From Thiovibrio sp964588325 (lineage in GTDB: Bacteria; Desulfobacterota; Desulfobulbia; Desulfobulbales; Desulfurivibrionaceae), in NCBI GenBank assembly GCA_964588325.1, contig CAZPOR010000001.1, positions 310,001-374,000 of the forward strand: a stretch of 64,000 nt of DNA, written 5' to 3'. The notes under the pieces were generated by a model. That model made no database searches and was not told the origin of the DNA. It worked only from the letters and a program-made list of their open reading frames with translations. The translations under genes were made by a program, and so were the position numbers. The stretch's first letter is position 1. Each line of letters begins with the position of its first letter. This document shows positions 52,568-59,966 of this stretch, in pieces.

Positions 52568-53535
52568 CCCGCGTGCGCCTTCAAGGCGCCGGCGATGAGT
52601 GGCCAGGTTGTGCGCAGCGCTTCTCGATTGGTAAAGGGGATGGTGAGGTGCACCTGGTCTTGTTCAAAGGAGGGTGAGTGATTGAGGGCCACCCCGTTGG
52701 GCAGCTTGAGCGCGGCGGCAAAGGCGCGGAATTCCTGTTCCGCCGCGGTGAGATCCGGGAAGCGTTGTCCGGTGAGCCACTGCATGAGCCGGGCTGTTTT
52801 TTGGGGGATGTTGGTCTCCTGCGGGTCAAGGATTTCCCGCACCTCGGGCTGGCTGAGCAGGGCCATGACAGAGGTGTTGTGCCTGGCTGCCAGCTCCCGG
52901 CAGGCGATGGTGATTTTTTTCTGGTTGCTGACGCTGAGGCTCAGAATCTCCATGACCTCATAGAGAGAGAGGCGGTCGGTGAAGTTCAGGGCCAGCAGTT
53001 CCCTGGCCACCCCTTCATGCAGTCGGCCTTCGTGGAGCGCGGTGAGCAGGTGCTCTTCAAGCCGCAGCAGCGGCAACAGGCTGTGCAGATGATGGCGGTG
53101 GGGTTCCAGACCCAGAACGGGGAGAAACCTTTGGGCCGCCTCGTTCTCATCCAGGTGGGCGAGGATCTTTTGGAAAAAGATCGCCTGCTCGACCACGCTG
53201 ATGTCGCCACGGAGCATGGTGTCTTCCAGGCTGATGGCCAGGGTTTCCGCGGGCAAGGTATCCGCCGGCAGCACCAGGCAGATGGCCGAGATGCAGTGCT
53301 GGGCTTGCTGGGCGGCCAGCAACCGTCTGCGGCCCGTGACGATCTCCATGCTGGTTCGCCCCTGTTCCCTGAGGATGGGCGGGTGGAGGATCCCGGTTCG
53401 GGCAACGGAATCCAGCAGGGCTGGGCTTGGTTCCCGTGCTTCTTCCGGGGTCAGGCTGTTGCTGAAATCCTGAAAATTGATGTGGTGCAGGTTGACGAGG
53501 CTTGAACGGAAGGTCGGCGGCATGGGTATTCTCAT
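52564..53535 (-). CDS. Orphan ParB-like nuclease-domain protein
   Basis: A 323-residue protein. The N-terminal half has a ParB/Srx-like domain with a modified box (SMEIVTGRRRLLAAQ in place of GERRxRAA) and the helical region that normally contains a helix-turn-helix. The second half is helical without clear motifs. No parA partner and no parS-like repeats were noticed. ParB-like proteins can bind DNA or CTP; the job here is unknown. It ends overlapping by 4 bp the stop of the HD-GYP gene on the other strand and is divergent from the RibD-like gene. Confidence 0.75.
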   Translation of the reverse strand: MRIPMPPTFRSSLVNLHHINFQDFSNSLTPEEAREPSPALLDSVARTGILHPPILREQGRTSMEIVTGRRRLLAAQQAQHCISAICLVLPADTLPAETLAISLEDTMLRGDISVVEQAIFFQKILAHLDENEAAQRFLPVLGLEPHRHHLHSLLPLLRLEEHLLTALHEGRLHEGVARELLALNFTDRLSLYEVMEILSLSVSNQKKITIACRELAARHNTSVMALLSQPEVREILDPQETNIPQKTARLMQWLTGQRFPDLTAAEQEFRAFAAALKLPNGVALNHSPSFEQDQVHLTIPFTNREALRTTWPLIAGALKAHAG

Positions 53536-53638
53536 TGGCGACTGGCGGATGTTTTTCTGTGTCGTGGTTGCTTGACTCTATGGGAAAAAAGGTCCATCTT
53601 GTCAATGAAAACCTGTAGGATTTTTAAAGAGGGGCAAC

Positions 53639-54283
53639 GTGAAAGTAACCATCATCGCGGCCAGCACCATCTGCGGACGCATCGGCCCCGGCCTTACCGG
53701 CAGCCCGCTTGACCGCGGGTTGCTCGAAAGGATGCGGGCGGCAAGCGATGTCAGCCTGTTGGGCGCGGAAACCCTGCGCCAGGGCGATCCGGAGATGCGG
53801 GGGCCAGGGGGGCGCCTTGCGCCCAACCGGATCAGGGGGGTCATCACCGAGTCCGGCGATATTCCCGTGGCCGGAAAAAAAGTTTTCCAGCACGGGGAGC
53901 CTCCCCTTATCTTTACCGGGGCGGCAAAGGCTGCCGGCTTGCGGCTCAGGCTGGGCGCGCTGGCCCAGGTCGTCCCTCTGCCGTCTGCATCCGGAGGGGG
54001 GCTTTCCCTGGCCGCGGCCCTTGCCCATCTGGCACAGCTCGGCGCGGCTTCGGTCCTGGTCGAAGGCGGCGGTGGGTTGAACTACGCCTGTCTGCGGCAA
54101 GGGGTTGTCGATGAGATTCTCCTCACCCTGACGCCGAAGATTTCCGGAGCTCAGGGGGCGCCCTCCCTGTGCGGCGGCCCTGGGCCGCTGGGGGAGCCGT
54201 TTCTGCCGCTGGCCCTGGTTTCGTGCGAGGCAGCGCCAACCGGGGAGATTTTTTTGAAATACCGGGTAGGCAAAGGAGAATGA
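53639..54283 (+). CDS. RibD C-terminal-like NAD(P)H-dependent reductase
   Basis: A 214-residue dihydrofolate-reductase-fold protein of the RibD C-terminal type: MKVTIIAASTICGRIG at the start, DVSLLGAETLRQGD near residue 40 and the family signature VLVEGGGGLNYACL near residue 140. In full RibD this domain reduces the ribosyl group of the pyrimidine riboflavin precursor; here no deaminase domain is attached. GTG 53639 follows GAGGGGC. It is coupled to the PP-loop gene, whose ribosome-binding site lies inside its last codons. Confidence 0.8.
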   Translation: MKVTIIAASTICGRIGPGLTGSPLDRGLLERMRAASDVSLLGAETLRQGDPEMRGPGGRLAPNRIRGVITESGDIPVAGKKVFQHGEPPLIFTGAAKAAGLRLRLGALAQVVPLPSASGGGLSLAAALAHLAQLGAASVLVEGGGGLNYACLRQGVVDEILLTLTPKISGAQGAPSLCGGPGPLGEPFLPLALVSCEAAPTGEIFLKYRVGKGE

Positions 54284-54285
54284 CC

Positions 54286-55035
54286 ATGCAGCAGGAACTG
54301 GCGATCTTGTATTCCGGAGGGACGGATTCCCTCGCGCTCTATGCCCTGGCCAGCGCCGGTCATCATCCCGGCCTGCCACGGCCGGTGCGCATCCATCTGC
54401 TCCACATGCTCAACGGCATGGGCCGTTTTGCCGATTTTCCCAGAAACCGTTTTCTGGCCGCGCACAAGATCCTGCTGGCCAATGCCTCTGATCCCAAGAA
54501 GATTCCGGAGGCGGAGATGGTGGAGCTTGACGTGGGCCGGATGTTCCAAGGGTTGTGGCTCGACCGCTATGAGGAATTCATGCCCCGCTACAACGGGAAA
54601 AATCTTGTCTGCGTGGCCTGCAAGCTCGGGATGCACGCCCGGGCCATCGTCTATTGCCATGAGCATTTCGTCCCTCATTTCGTGGCCGGATACACCAGAA
54701 AACAAGGCCATTACCCCGAGCAGACCCCGGTTTTCATGGACAAGATCCGGGAGCTGTCGGCCCGGTTCGGGATCAACACCACCTTCCCGGTGTATGAGGA
54801 TTTTGACGACCAGATGATCACCCGGCATGTGCTGGAGGATTTCGGTCTGCCCTCCACGGGCGGGGGCGAGCGGAAATGTCTGTTCTGCCAGACCCTGACC
54901 ACGGCAACGGAAAAGGAGATCGGCCAGTACCTCGATGACATGCTCCCCCTGGTTGGCGAGTATATCGAGCATCGCCTGGCCGGCCGGGTCCGCGAGGCGG
55001 CTCTCTGTTTTCCTCCCGGCAACCGGCGCGTATAG
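54286..55035 (+). CDS. PP-loop (QueC-like) ATPase with CxxC motifs
   Basis: A 249-residue N-type ATP pyrophosphatase-fold protein. The PP-loop SGGTDSLALYALA is at residues 10-22. Cysteine pairs CVAC (near residue 106) and CLFC (near residue 202) could bind zinc or an Fe-S cluster. Such enzymes adenylate a substrate carbonyl, as in QueC, TtcA or MnmA; the target here is unknown. The ATG at 54286 is preferred because AAAGGAG is 7 bases upstream. It directly follows a RibD-like reductase gene. Confidence 0.75.
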   Translation: MQQELAILYSGGTDSLALYALASAGHHPGLPRPVRIHLLHMLNGMGRFADFPRNRFLAAHKILLANASDPKKIPEAEMVELDVGRMFQGLWLDRYEEFMPRYNGKNLVCVACKLGMHARAIVYCHEHFVPHFVAGYTRKQGHYPEQTPVFMDKIRELSARFGINTTFPVYEDFDDQMITRHVLEDFGLPSTGGGERKCLFCQTLTTATEKEIGQYLDDMLPLVGEYIEHRLAGRVREAALCFPPGNRRV

Positions 55036-55374
55036 CGCCAGGAAGATCGATCTTTCCGGATCAGGGCGACCCCGTCCGTTCCGTGGTAACGGGCGCAAGA
55101 TATTTTGCGCCCTTGCGGTGTTTTTCCTTGTCGTTCTCCTGGGTTACCCCGTATTCACCCCTCCCGGTCAAATAAAGTTGCGCCCCTTTCCTTGTGGCGC
55201 AGAGCCCCTCGGCCGTGCTTTTATTGCGCGAATTCATCCCCTTGTTTGTTTTGTCCCGGCCTGGCACCCAATTTGCTTCTTGCAACCGGAATATGCTGCG
55301 TATATTGCCTCTGTCATGGGGCCAGGAAAGGGGAAGAGTAACCGTTCATTTTTACTAAGGAGGAGAAAGAGGCT
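55036..55374. other. Intergenic region before the octaheme cytochrome gene
   Basis: This 339-bp region has no convincing ORF. A GATC-centred palindrome, GGAAGATCGATCTTTCC, lies at 55041-55057 and might be an enhancer site. A perfect 8-bp hairpin, GGGCGCAA at 55091-55098 and TTGCGCCC at 55105-55112, may act as a weak terminator of the upstream gene. The sigma-54 promoter listed separately is at 55262-55277, and an AAGGAGGAG site precedes the ATG at 55375. Confidence 0.6.
55262..55277 (+). promoter_or_regulatory. Near-consensus sigma-54 (RpoN) promoter
   Basis: TGGCACC at 55262-55268 and TTGCT at 55273-55277 match the -24/-12 consensus TGGCACG-N4-TTGCW in all but one base, with exact spacing. 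Transcription would start near 55289 and give a leader of about 86 bases before the octaheme cytochrome ATG. Confidence 0.75.
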
Positions 55375-56817
55375 ATGAAAAAATCCCGTGTATTCTCGGC
55401 AATGCTGGTTGCGTCGGCTGTGGTGGCAGGCGGATCGGCCTATGCCGGTGAGGCGCACAAGGCGATCACCGGTCCTTTTGCCACGCCCATGGAGGTGACC
55501 AAGAAATGTCTTGAATGCCATGCCGACGCGGCAACAGACATCATGAAAACCACCCACTGGACCTGGGCCAGCGAGCAGGAGATCTCCGGCAAGAAGGGCA
55601 AAGTCGCGCTGGGCAAGAAGAACGCCATTAATAATTTTTGCATCTCTGTTGATTCCAACTGGCCCCGTTGTACGAGTTGCCACATCAGCTACGGCTGGAA
55701 GGATGCCACCTTCGATCTCACCGACAAGAATACGGTGGATTGCCTGGTCTGCCATGACACCACCGGCACTTACAAGAAGGCGCCTCCGGGCGCGGGCATG
55801 CCCTTTGGCTTCACCGGTAACGCGGAGTTGGACGCCAAGCCCGTTAATCTGGTGGCCGTGGCCCAGGGCGTCGGCAAGCCTGCCAAGAAAAACTGCGTGG
55901 CCTGCCATGGCTTTGGCGGCGGCGGCAACAACGTCAAGCACGGGGACATCGATTCTTCCATGGCTAATCCCACCAAGGCCATTGACGTGCACATGGGCTC
56001 CGACGGCCTGAATTTTCAGTGCACCGAGTGCCACACCACCCAGAAGCACGAGATCAAGGGCAACTCCATGATCGTCACGCCCGGCGGCAAGAATCATCTG
56101 GAGTGCACCCAGTGCCATGACGCCAAGCCCCACAAGAATGCCAAGCTGAACTCGCATGCCGCCACCGTGGCCTGCCAGACCTGCCATATCCCCACCTTTG
56201 CCAAGGCCACGCCCACCAAGGTGGAGTGGGATTGGTCCACGGCCGGTCAGGACATCAAGGTGGACGATCAGGTGTTCGGCACGGAGAAACGCGACGGCTA
56301 CGACAAGAAGAAAGGCCATTTCAAGTGGGAGAAAAACGTGAAGCCCACCTACAAATGGTACAACGGCAACGCCACCGTCTATCTGCGCGGCGAGAAGATT
56401 GATCCGGCCAAGGTCACGGAATTGAACGCGCCGGTGGGCAGCATCAAGGACAAAACCGCCAAGATCTATCCCTTCAAGGTGCATACCGGCAAGCAGATCT
56501 ACGATAAGGAAAACAAGTACTTCCTGACTCCCAAGGTCTGGCCGACCAACAAGGAAGACAAGGATGCCTACTGGAAGAATTTTGACTGGAACAAGGCGGC
56601 CAAGGCCGGCAGCGAGGCCTCCGGGTTGGCATACAGCGGCAGCTACGATTTTGCCCCCACCGTCATGTACTGGCGGATCAACCACATGGTTGCCCCGGCC
56701 AGCGAGGCTCTGAAGTGCAACGACTGCCATGCCGCAAATGGCCGTCTCGACTGGAAGGCTCTTGGCTACAAGGGCGATCCCATGAAAACAAAAGGCGCTG
56801 CCAGGATGAAGAAGTAA
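55375..56817 (+). CDS. Octaheme c-type cytochrome, tetrathionate-reductase (OTR) family
   Basis: A 480-residue periplasmic multihaem protein. A signal peptide covers residues 1-24 (cleavage after AYA). There are eight CxxCH motifs: CLECH, CTSCH, CLVCH, CVACH, CTECH, CTQCH, CQTCH and the distant CNDCH near the C-terminus. The sequence FCISVDSNWPRCTSCH and the layout match octaheme tetrathionate reductase proteins, which can reduce tetrathionate, nitrite or hydroxylamine in vitro. Its in vivo substrate is uncertain. A sigma-54 promoter precedes it and a terminator follows, so it is transcribed alone; no quinol oxidase or membrane anchor is adjacent. Confidence 0.92.
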   Translation: MKKSRVFSAMLVASAVVAGGSAYAGEAHKAITGPFATPMEVTKKCLECHADAATDIMKTTHWTWASEQEISGKKGKVALGKKNAINNFCISVDSNWPRCTSCHISYGWKDATFDLTDKNTVDCLVCHDTTGTYKKAPPGAGMPFGFTGNAELDAKPVNLVAVAQGVGKPAKKNCVACHGFGGGGNNVKHGDIDSSMANPTKAIDVHMGSDGLNFQCTECHTTQKHEIKGNSMIVTPGGKNHLECTQCHDAKPHKNAKLNSHAATVACQTCHIPTFAKATPTKVEWDWSTAGQDIKVDDQVFGTEKRDGYDKKKGHFKWEKNVKPTYKWYNGNATVYLRGEKIDPAKVTELNAPVGSIKDKTAKIYPFKVHTGKQIYDKENKYFLTPKVWPTNKEDKDAYWKNFDWNKAAKAGSEASGLAYSGSYDFAPTVMYWRINHMVAPASEALKCNDCHAANGRLDWKALGYKGDPMKTKGAARMKK

Positions 56818-56842
56818 TACCCCTGGTTTCCGCACCCTCCCT

Positions 56843-56874
56843 AAGCCCCCTTCTTCTTCCGAGGAAGGGGGCTT
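56843..56874 (+). terminator. Intrinsic terminator after octaheme cytochrome gene
   Basis: AAGCCCCCTTC at 56843-56853 pairs perfectly with GAAGGGGGCTT at 56864-56874, with a 10-base loop and a T run following. The structured repeat copy B begins four bases later. Confidence 0.9.
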
Positions 56875-56878
56875 TTTT

Positions 56879-56995
56879 GTGACTGCTCGCAGCACCGCAT
56901 CTGCTTCGCAGTCTCGCTGTGCTCGCTTAGCTGTCATCGGCCTGCTCGTGCGCACGACACCCTTCGCACGCATCTGCGGCACTGCCGGGCAGTCC
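56879..56995. repeat. Dispersed structured repeat, copy B
   Basis: A 117-bp stretch homologous to copy A at 41021. It shares GACTGCTC with A's end, GCAGCACC, CATCTGCTTCGC (56898) and the exact 18-bp block GCTGTCATCGGCCTGCTC (56930-56947), then ACCCTTCGCA and CGCATCTG. Its terminal inverted repeat is decayed (GTGACTGCTCGCAGCACC against GGCACTGCCGGGCAGTCC). Like copy A it sits just after a gene end. Confidence 0.7.
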
Positions 56996-57046
56996 GGTGT
57001 GTTTATCGTATGTGTCTGGACGGGGCAGAAAATAAGGAGCAGTGTC

Positions 57047-57421
57047 TTACGGCAAGAGTTTCCGGCGGCGCGCCCAGAGGATATAGCCGTAGATCAGCAG
57101 ATTCACCGCAACCAACCCCAGACCCAGCAGGTAGCGCAACTCAATGGTGAGGTTCGCGGGATAGAGAACCAGGCCGATGTAATGCTCAATGAATCCTCCC
57201 GCATAGCCCGCCTCGCCGCCCCGTTCCCGCAGAAAGTTTTCCAGCGGCGTGAGCGGACAGATCCAGTCGGCCCACTCGATTGCCACTCCCCAGAGCACGG
57301 CGGCAAGATGCGCCCAAAGCAGGGAAGGGCGGCGCAACACCAGCAGGCCTCCCAGCACGGTAAAAAGGGTGAAGGCGAAATGGAGCAGGAGGATACAGTC
57401 GGCGGCTATGCGGTAGAGCAT
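57047..57421 (-). CDS. DUF2784 family membrane protein
   Basis: A 124-residue inner-membrane protein with four predicted helices, matching the DUF2784 family in length and in segments such as LLLHFAFTLFTVLGG and IEWADWICPLTPLEN...ERGG. Its role is unknown. It is on the minus strand, downstream of no obvious partner, with dodecin 140 bp upstream on the same strand. The ribosome-binding site is weak. Confidence 0.85.
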   Translation of the reverse strand: MLYRIAADCILLLHFAFTLFTVLGGLLVLRRPSLLWAHLAAVLWGVAIEWADWICPLTPLENFLRERGGEAGYAGGFIEHYIGLVLYPANLTIELRYLLGLGLVAVNLLIYGYILWARRRKLLP

Positions 57422-57560
57422 TGGCTGGGTTTTCGTCTAACCGGTCAAGGAGGATGGACGCTGGGGCGATCCCGCGCGGGTTATTGTGGCCTGGAGAGGA
57501 AAAGCGAAGGGGGCACGTGTGACAGGAAAATCCGTGTGCCCCCCCCTTGGCCTGGTGCGG

Positions 57561-57770
57561 TTAGGAGTGGTACTTGAAAGAAAGCGAAACCCTGGCCCGG
57601 TAGGCGGCTACCTTGCCGTTTTCAATCTTCATGTCCAGCTTGATGACCTCGGCGACCCGGAGATCCTTCAGGCTCTTGCTCGCCGTGTCGATTGCCGTTT
57701 GGGCCGCCGCCTCCCAGGATTCGGTGCTGGTGCCCACCACTTCGATGATCTTGTAGACGCTTCCTGACAT
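57561..57770 (-). CDS. Dodecin flavin-binding protein
   Basis: A 69-residue dodecin with the family sequence VYKIIEVVGTSTESWEAA and the C-terminal YRARVSLSFKY strand. Dodecins form dodecamers that store or buffer flavins (riboflavin, FMN or FAD) in the cytoplasm. The length is typical. It stands 136 bp after the SPFH gene stop on the same strand and is preceded by GGAG. Confidence 0.93.
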   Translation of the reverse strand: MSGSVYKIIEVVGTSTESWEAAAQTAIDTASKSLKDLRVAEVIKLDMKIENGKVAAYRARVSLSFKYHS

Positions 57771-57906
57771 GGTTGTCTCCTCTGTTGGGGTTTATGAAAA
57801 GACTTTCCGCACTTTCACCATTGCATGCCTGCTTCTTTTTAGTACCACGCTGATTAGTGGTGCTGTCAACTGCATTTGCCTGAAATCGCAGCGAACAAGC
57901 GGAAGG

Positions 57907-58800
57907 TTATTTCCCAACCTTGAGGCCAAACATCCCCTGGAGCGCCGCAGGCAGGTCCGCGGGAAGGACCACGGTCTTGGCGTTTCCGGAAAGCCCCAGT
58001 TCCTGCAAGGCGCCAATATATTTCTCGCCCAGCAGGTAGAGGGCGGGCAACTGCTCGCTGCCGATTCCTTGTTGCACCAGAGCCAGGGCGTCCTTGGTGG
58101 CTTGCGCCAGAACGATGCGGGCTTCGGCTTCCCTTCTCGATGCTTCCAGGCCGCCCTCCGCCTCCAGGATGGCTTTCTGCTTCTGGCCTTCCGCCGTCAG
58201 GATGGCAGCCTGTTTTTCGCCTTCGGCCTCGGTGATGGCGGCCCTGCGGATCCGCTCCGCCGCAGCCTGCCGCTCCATGGAGGCCTGCATGGTGCTCGAC
58301 GGCTTGATGTCCTGAATCTCGATGCTCTTGACCGTCAAGCCCCAATCCTCAAGATCATTGGCAATGGCCTGGATAAGTTTCACCTTGATCTGCTCCCGAG
58401 AGCTGAGGGCATCATCCAGGTCCATTTGGCCGATAATGGCCCGCAGGTTGGTCATGATCAGATTCTTGGTGGCATGCTCGTAGAAATCGATGCCGAAAAT
58501 GGCCTTGTGCGGGGTGTGGATGTTGATAAAGGCGATGGCGTTGGTGATGATCACCGCATTGTCCCGGGTGATGACCTCCTGGCTGGGGATATCCAGGGAG
58601 ATATCCTTTCTGGTTACCCTGGCGGCAATGGTGTCGATATACGGAATGATCAGGTTCAGGCCCGGCGTCAGCGTCGTATGATATTTGCCGAGCCGCATGA
58701 TGACAAACTCATACCCCTGCGGCACGATCTTGACCCCGTTGGCAATGGTCACAAACACAAGAACCAGAATGGCAACGACGATAATGAGTCCCACATCCAT
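57907..58800 (-). CDS. qmcA: SPFH/Band-7 protein (QmcA/paraslipin type)
   Basis: A 297-residue protein with an N-terminal membrane helix (about residues 4-20) and an SPFH domain (about 22-200, with IVPQGYEFVIMRLGKYHTTL) followed by a coiled-coil tail (RIRRAAITEAEGEKQAAIL). SPFH proteins form membrane-bound ring assemblies; QmcA relatives are linked with FtsH and membrane quality control. Its upstream neighbour is an NfeD protein, the usual partner. Confidence 0.92.
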   Translation of the reverse strand: MDVGLIIVVAILVLVFVTIANGVKIVPQGYEFVIMRLGKYHTTLTPGLNLIIPYIDTIAARVTRKDISLDIPSQEVITRDNAVIITNAIAFINIHTPHKAIFGIDFYEHATKNLIMTNLRAIIGQMDLDDALSSREQIKVKLIQAIANDLEDWGLTVKSIEIQDIKPSSTMQASMERQAAAERIRRAAITEAEGEKQAAILTAEGQKQKAILEAEGGLEASRREAEARIVLAQATKDALALVQQGIGSEQLPALYLLGEKYIGALQELGLSGNAKTVVLPADLPAALQGMFGLKVGK

Positions 58801-58832
58801 ATACTATTCCTCCAGGTGAAGATTAAACTCCG

Positions 58833-59300
58833 TTACAGCACTTTTTTCACTTTGAGCACCCGCTCTCCCTGGTCTGAAACGAGAACCGCGATAACCCGAA
58901 CCCGGTTGCCTGTTTCAATGGGCTCGTCGGCCAGATACATCCACGATTCCTCCCCCAGCACCGGGACGGAAAACGCCACTCGGCCATGCTCTCCCGGAAC
59001 CAGCGCCCGGGTGGCGGCAATTCCCATCTGGCCGATGGCTGTCTGGTCATCAGCCAGCAGGGTTTTGGTTTTTTTCCGTGGCACGAAGAAGCGGAACCAG
59101 AAAAAGGTAAATCCGAGACTGGACACGGAAAAGACCAGTAATTGCCACTTCAGCGAAACGTCCGGGAGCGCGGCCAGCAGCAGGCCGGTCACCACCGCCC
59201 CCAGGCCGAACCAGAAAATAGTGAACGACGGCACCACGATTTCCATGAGCACCAGGATAATTCCCAGGACAATCCAATGCCACCAGAGGATGTTTTCCAT
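58833..59300 (-). CDS. NfeD family membrane protein
   Basis: A 155-residue short NfeD protein with two to three N-terminal helices (about residues 5-75, from LWWHWIVLGIILVLMEI) and a C-terminal OB-like domain (about 85-150: IGQMGIAATRALVPGEHGRV). Short NfeD proteins pair with SPFH proteins in membrane organisation, and here the SPFH gene follows 32 bp downstream. The ATG at 59300 has AAGGAAGGG upstream; an earlier in-frame start is less likely. Confidence 0.9.
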   Translation of the reverse strand: MENILWWHWIVLGIILVLMEIVVPSFTIFWFGLGAVVTGLLLAALPDVSLKWQLLVFSVSSLGFTFFWFRFFVPRKKTKTLLADDQTAIGQMGIAATRALVPGEHGRVAFSVPVLGEESWMYLADEPIETGNRVRVIAVLVSDQGERVLKVKKVL

Positions 59301-59447
59301 CGCCCTTCCTTGGGGTGATATTTTTGAAAAAAACGAGCCTGTTACGGGAGTATGATACACGTTGCGGTTTGTTTTTAAAAGAATAGGGATTGCGTCCCCC
59401 TGAACTCCCCACAACGAACGCTGTTGAGAAAAGGGGGGGGATGTCCC

Positions 59448-59469
59448 TAATTTCCTCCTAATTTCCTCC
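59448..59469. repeat. Two-copy tandem 11-bp repeat
   Basis: TAATTTCCTCC occurs twice in direct succession at 59448-59458 and 59459-59469, just after the truncated toxin frame. It may mark the endpoint of a deletion or slippage event. Confidence 0.6.
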
Positions 59470-59514
59470 TCACCGCATCCTACGGGCTTCGATTGAAAAG
59501 ATTATGTGCATCAT
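59470..59514 (-). pseudogene. Truncated toxin frame coupled to antitoxin
   Basis: A 14-codon frame (MMHIIFSIEARRMR) starts with an ATG that overlaps the antitoxin stop as TAATG, then stops. Toxins of this family pair are usually encoded with this coupling and are about 90 residues. The fragment therefore looks like the start of a RelE/ParE-type toxin cut off by a deletion; the identity of the toxin is inferred only. Confidence 0.45.
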
Positions 59515-59717
59515 TATTCGCCGAGGATTTCCTCGGCGGGGATGCCTTGCGCCTTGCCGGCACGGTAGGCCGCCAGGCGGTGTTCCGCTTCGTTAAGCCA
59601 GAGGCGGTCGATTTCCTGGTCGGGTTTGTCGAGACTGTGCAACACTCGGTCAACCAGGTCGAAACGCTCTGCCGGATCGAGCTTCAAGGCCATTGCCGCC
59701 AGTTCTTGTGTATTCAT
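59514..59717 (-). CDS. Addiction module antitoxin-like protein
   Basis: A 67-residue protein with the pattern of the unstable-antitoxin (addiction module component) family: ELAAMALKLDPAERFDLVDR at the start, a central SLDKPDQEIDRLWLNEAEHRL and a short acidic tail ending in EILGE. An AGGAG site precedes the ATG. The expected downstream toxin is reduced to a 14-codon frame, so the antitoxin is probably an orphan remnant. Confidence 0.8.
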   Translation of the reverse strand: MNTQELAAMALKLDPAERFDLVDRVLHSLDKPDQEIDRLWLNEAEHRLAAYRAGKAQGIPAEEILGE

Positions 59718-59966
59718 GTGTATCTCCTTTTAATGGGGCTAGGCAACCCCCATGGAGGCCCCCATTTATTCGTCGATTTCAATAGTTAGATTCTATGTGG
59801 CAACGCAATGAAAGGCAAGGAGAAAATCGGCCGCTGCCTGCTTGTATCCCGCGTCGGCAGGGAAAATATGCCGCACGCAGGCAGTTCACCAATTGTGCTC
59901 TTGTTTGCTTTTGTGATATGCAAAGATGAGAAGCCGCCACAATAATCCGCCACAAGGGAGGTCCCC

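Noticed and set aside
59448..59469. Tandem repeat considered as a CRISPR or iteron array
   Set aside because: Only two 11-bp copies without spacers occur, which is too few and too short.
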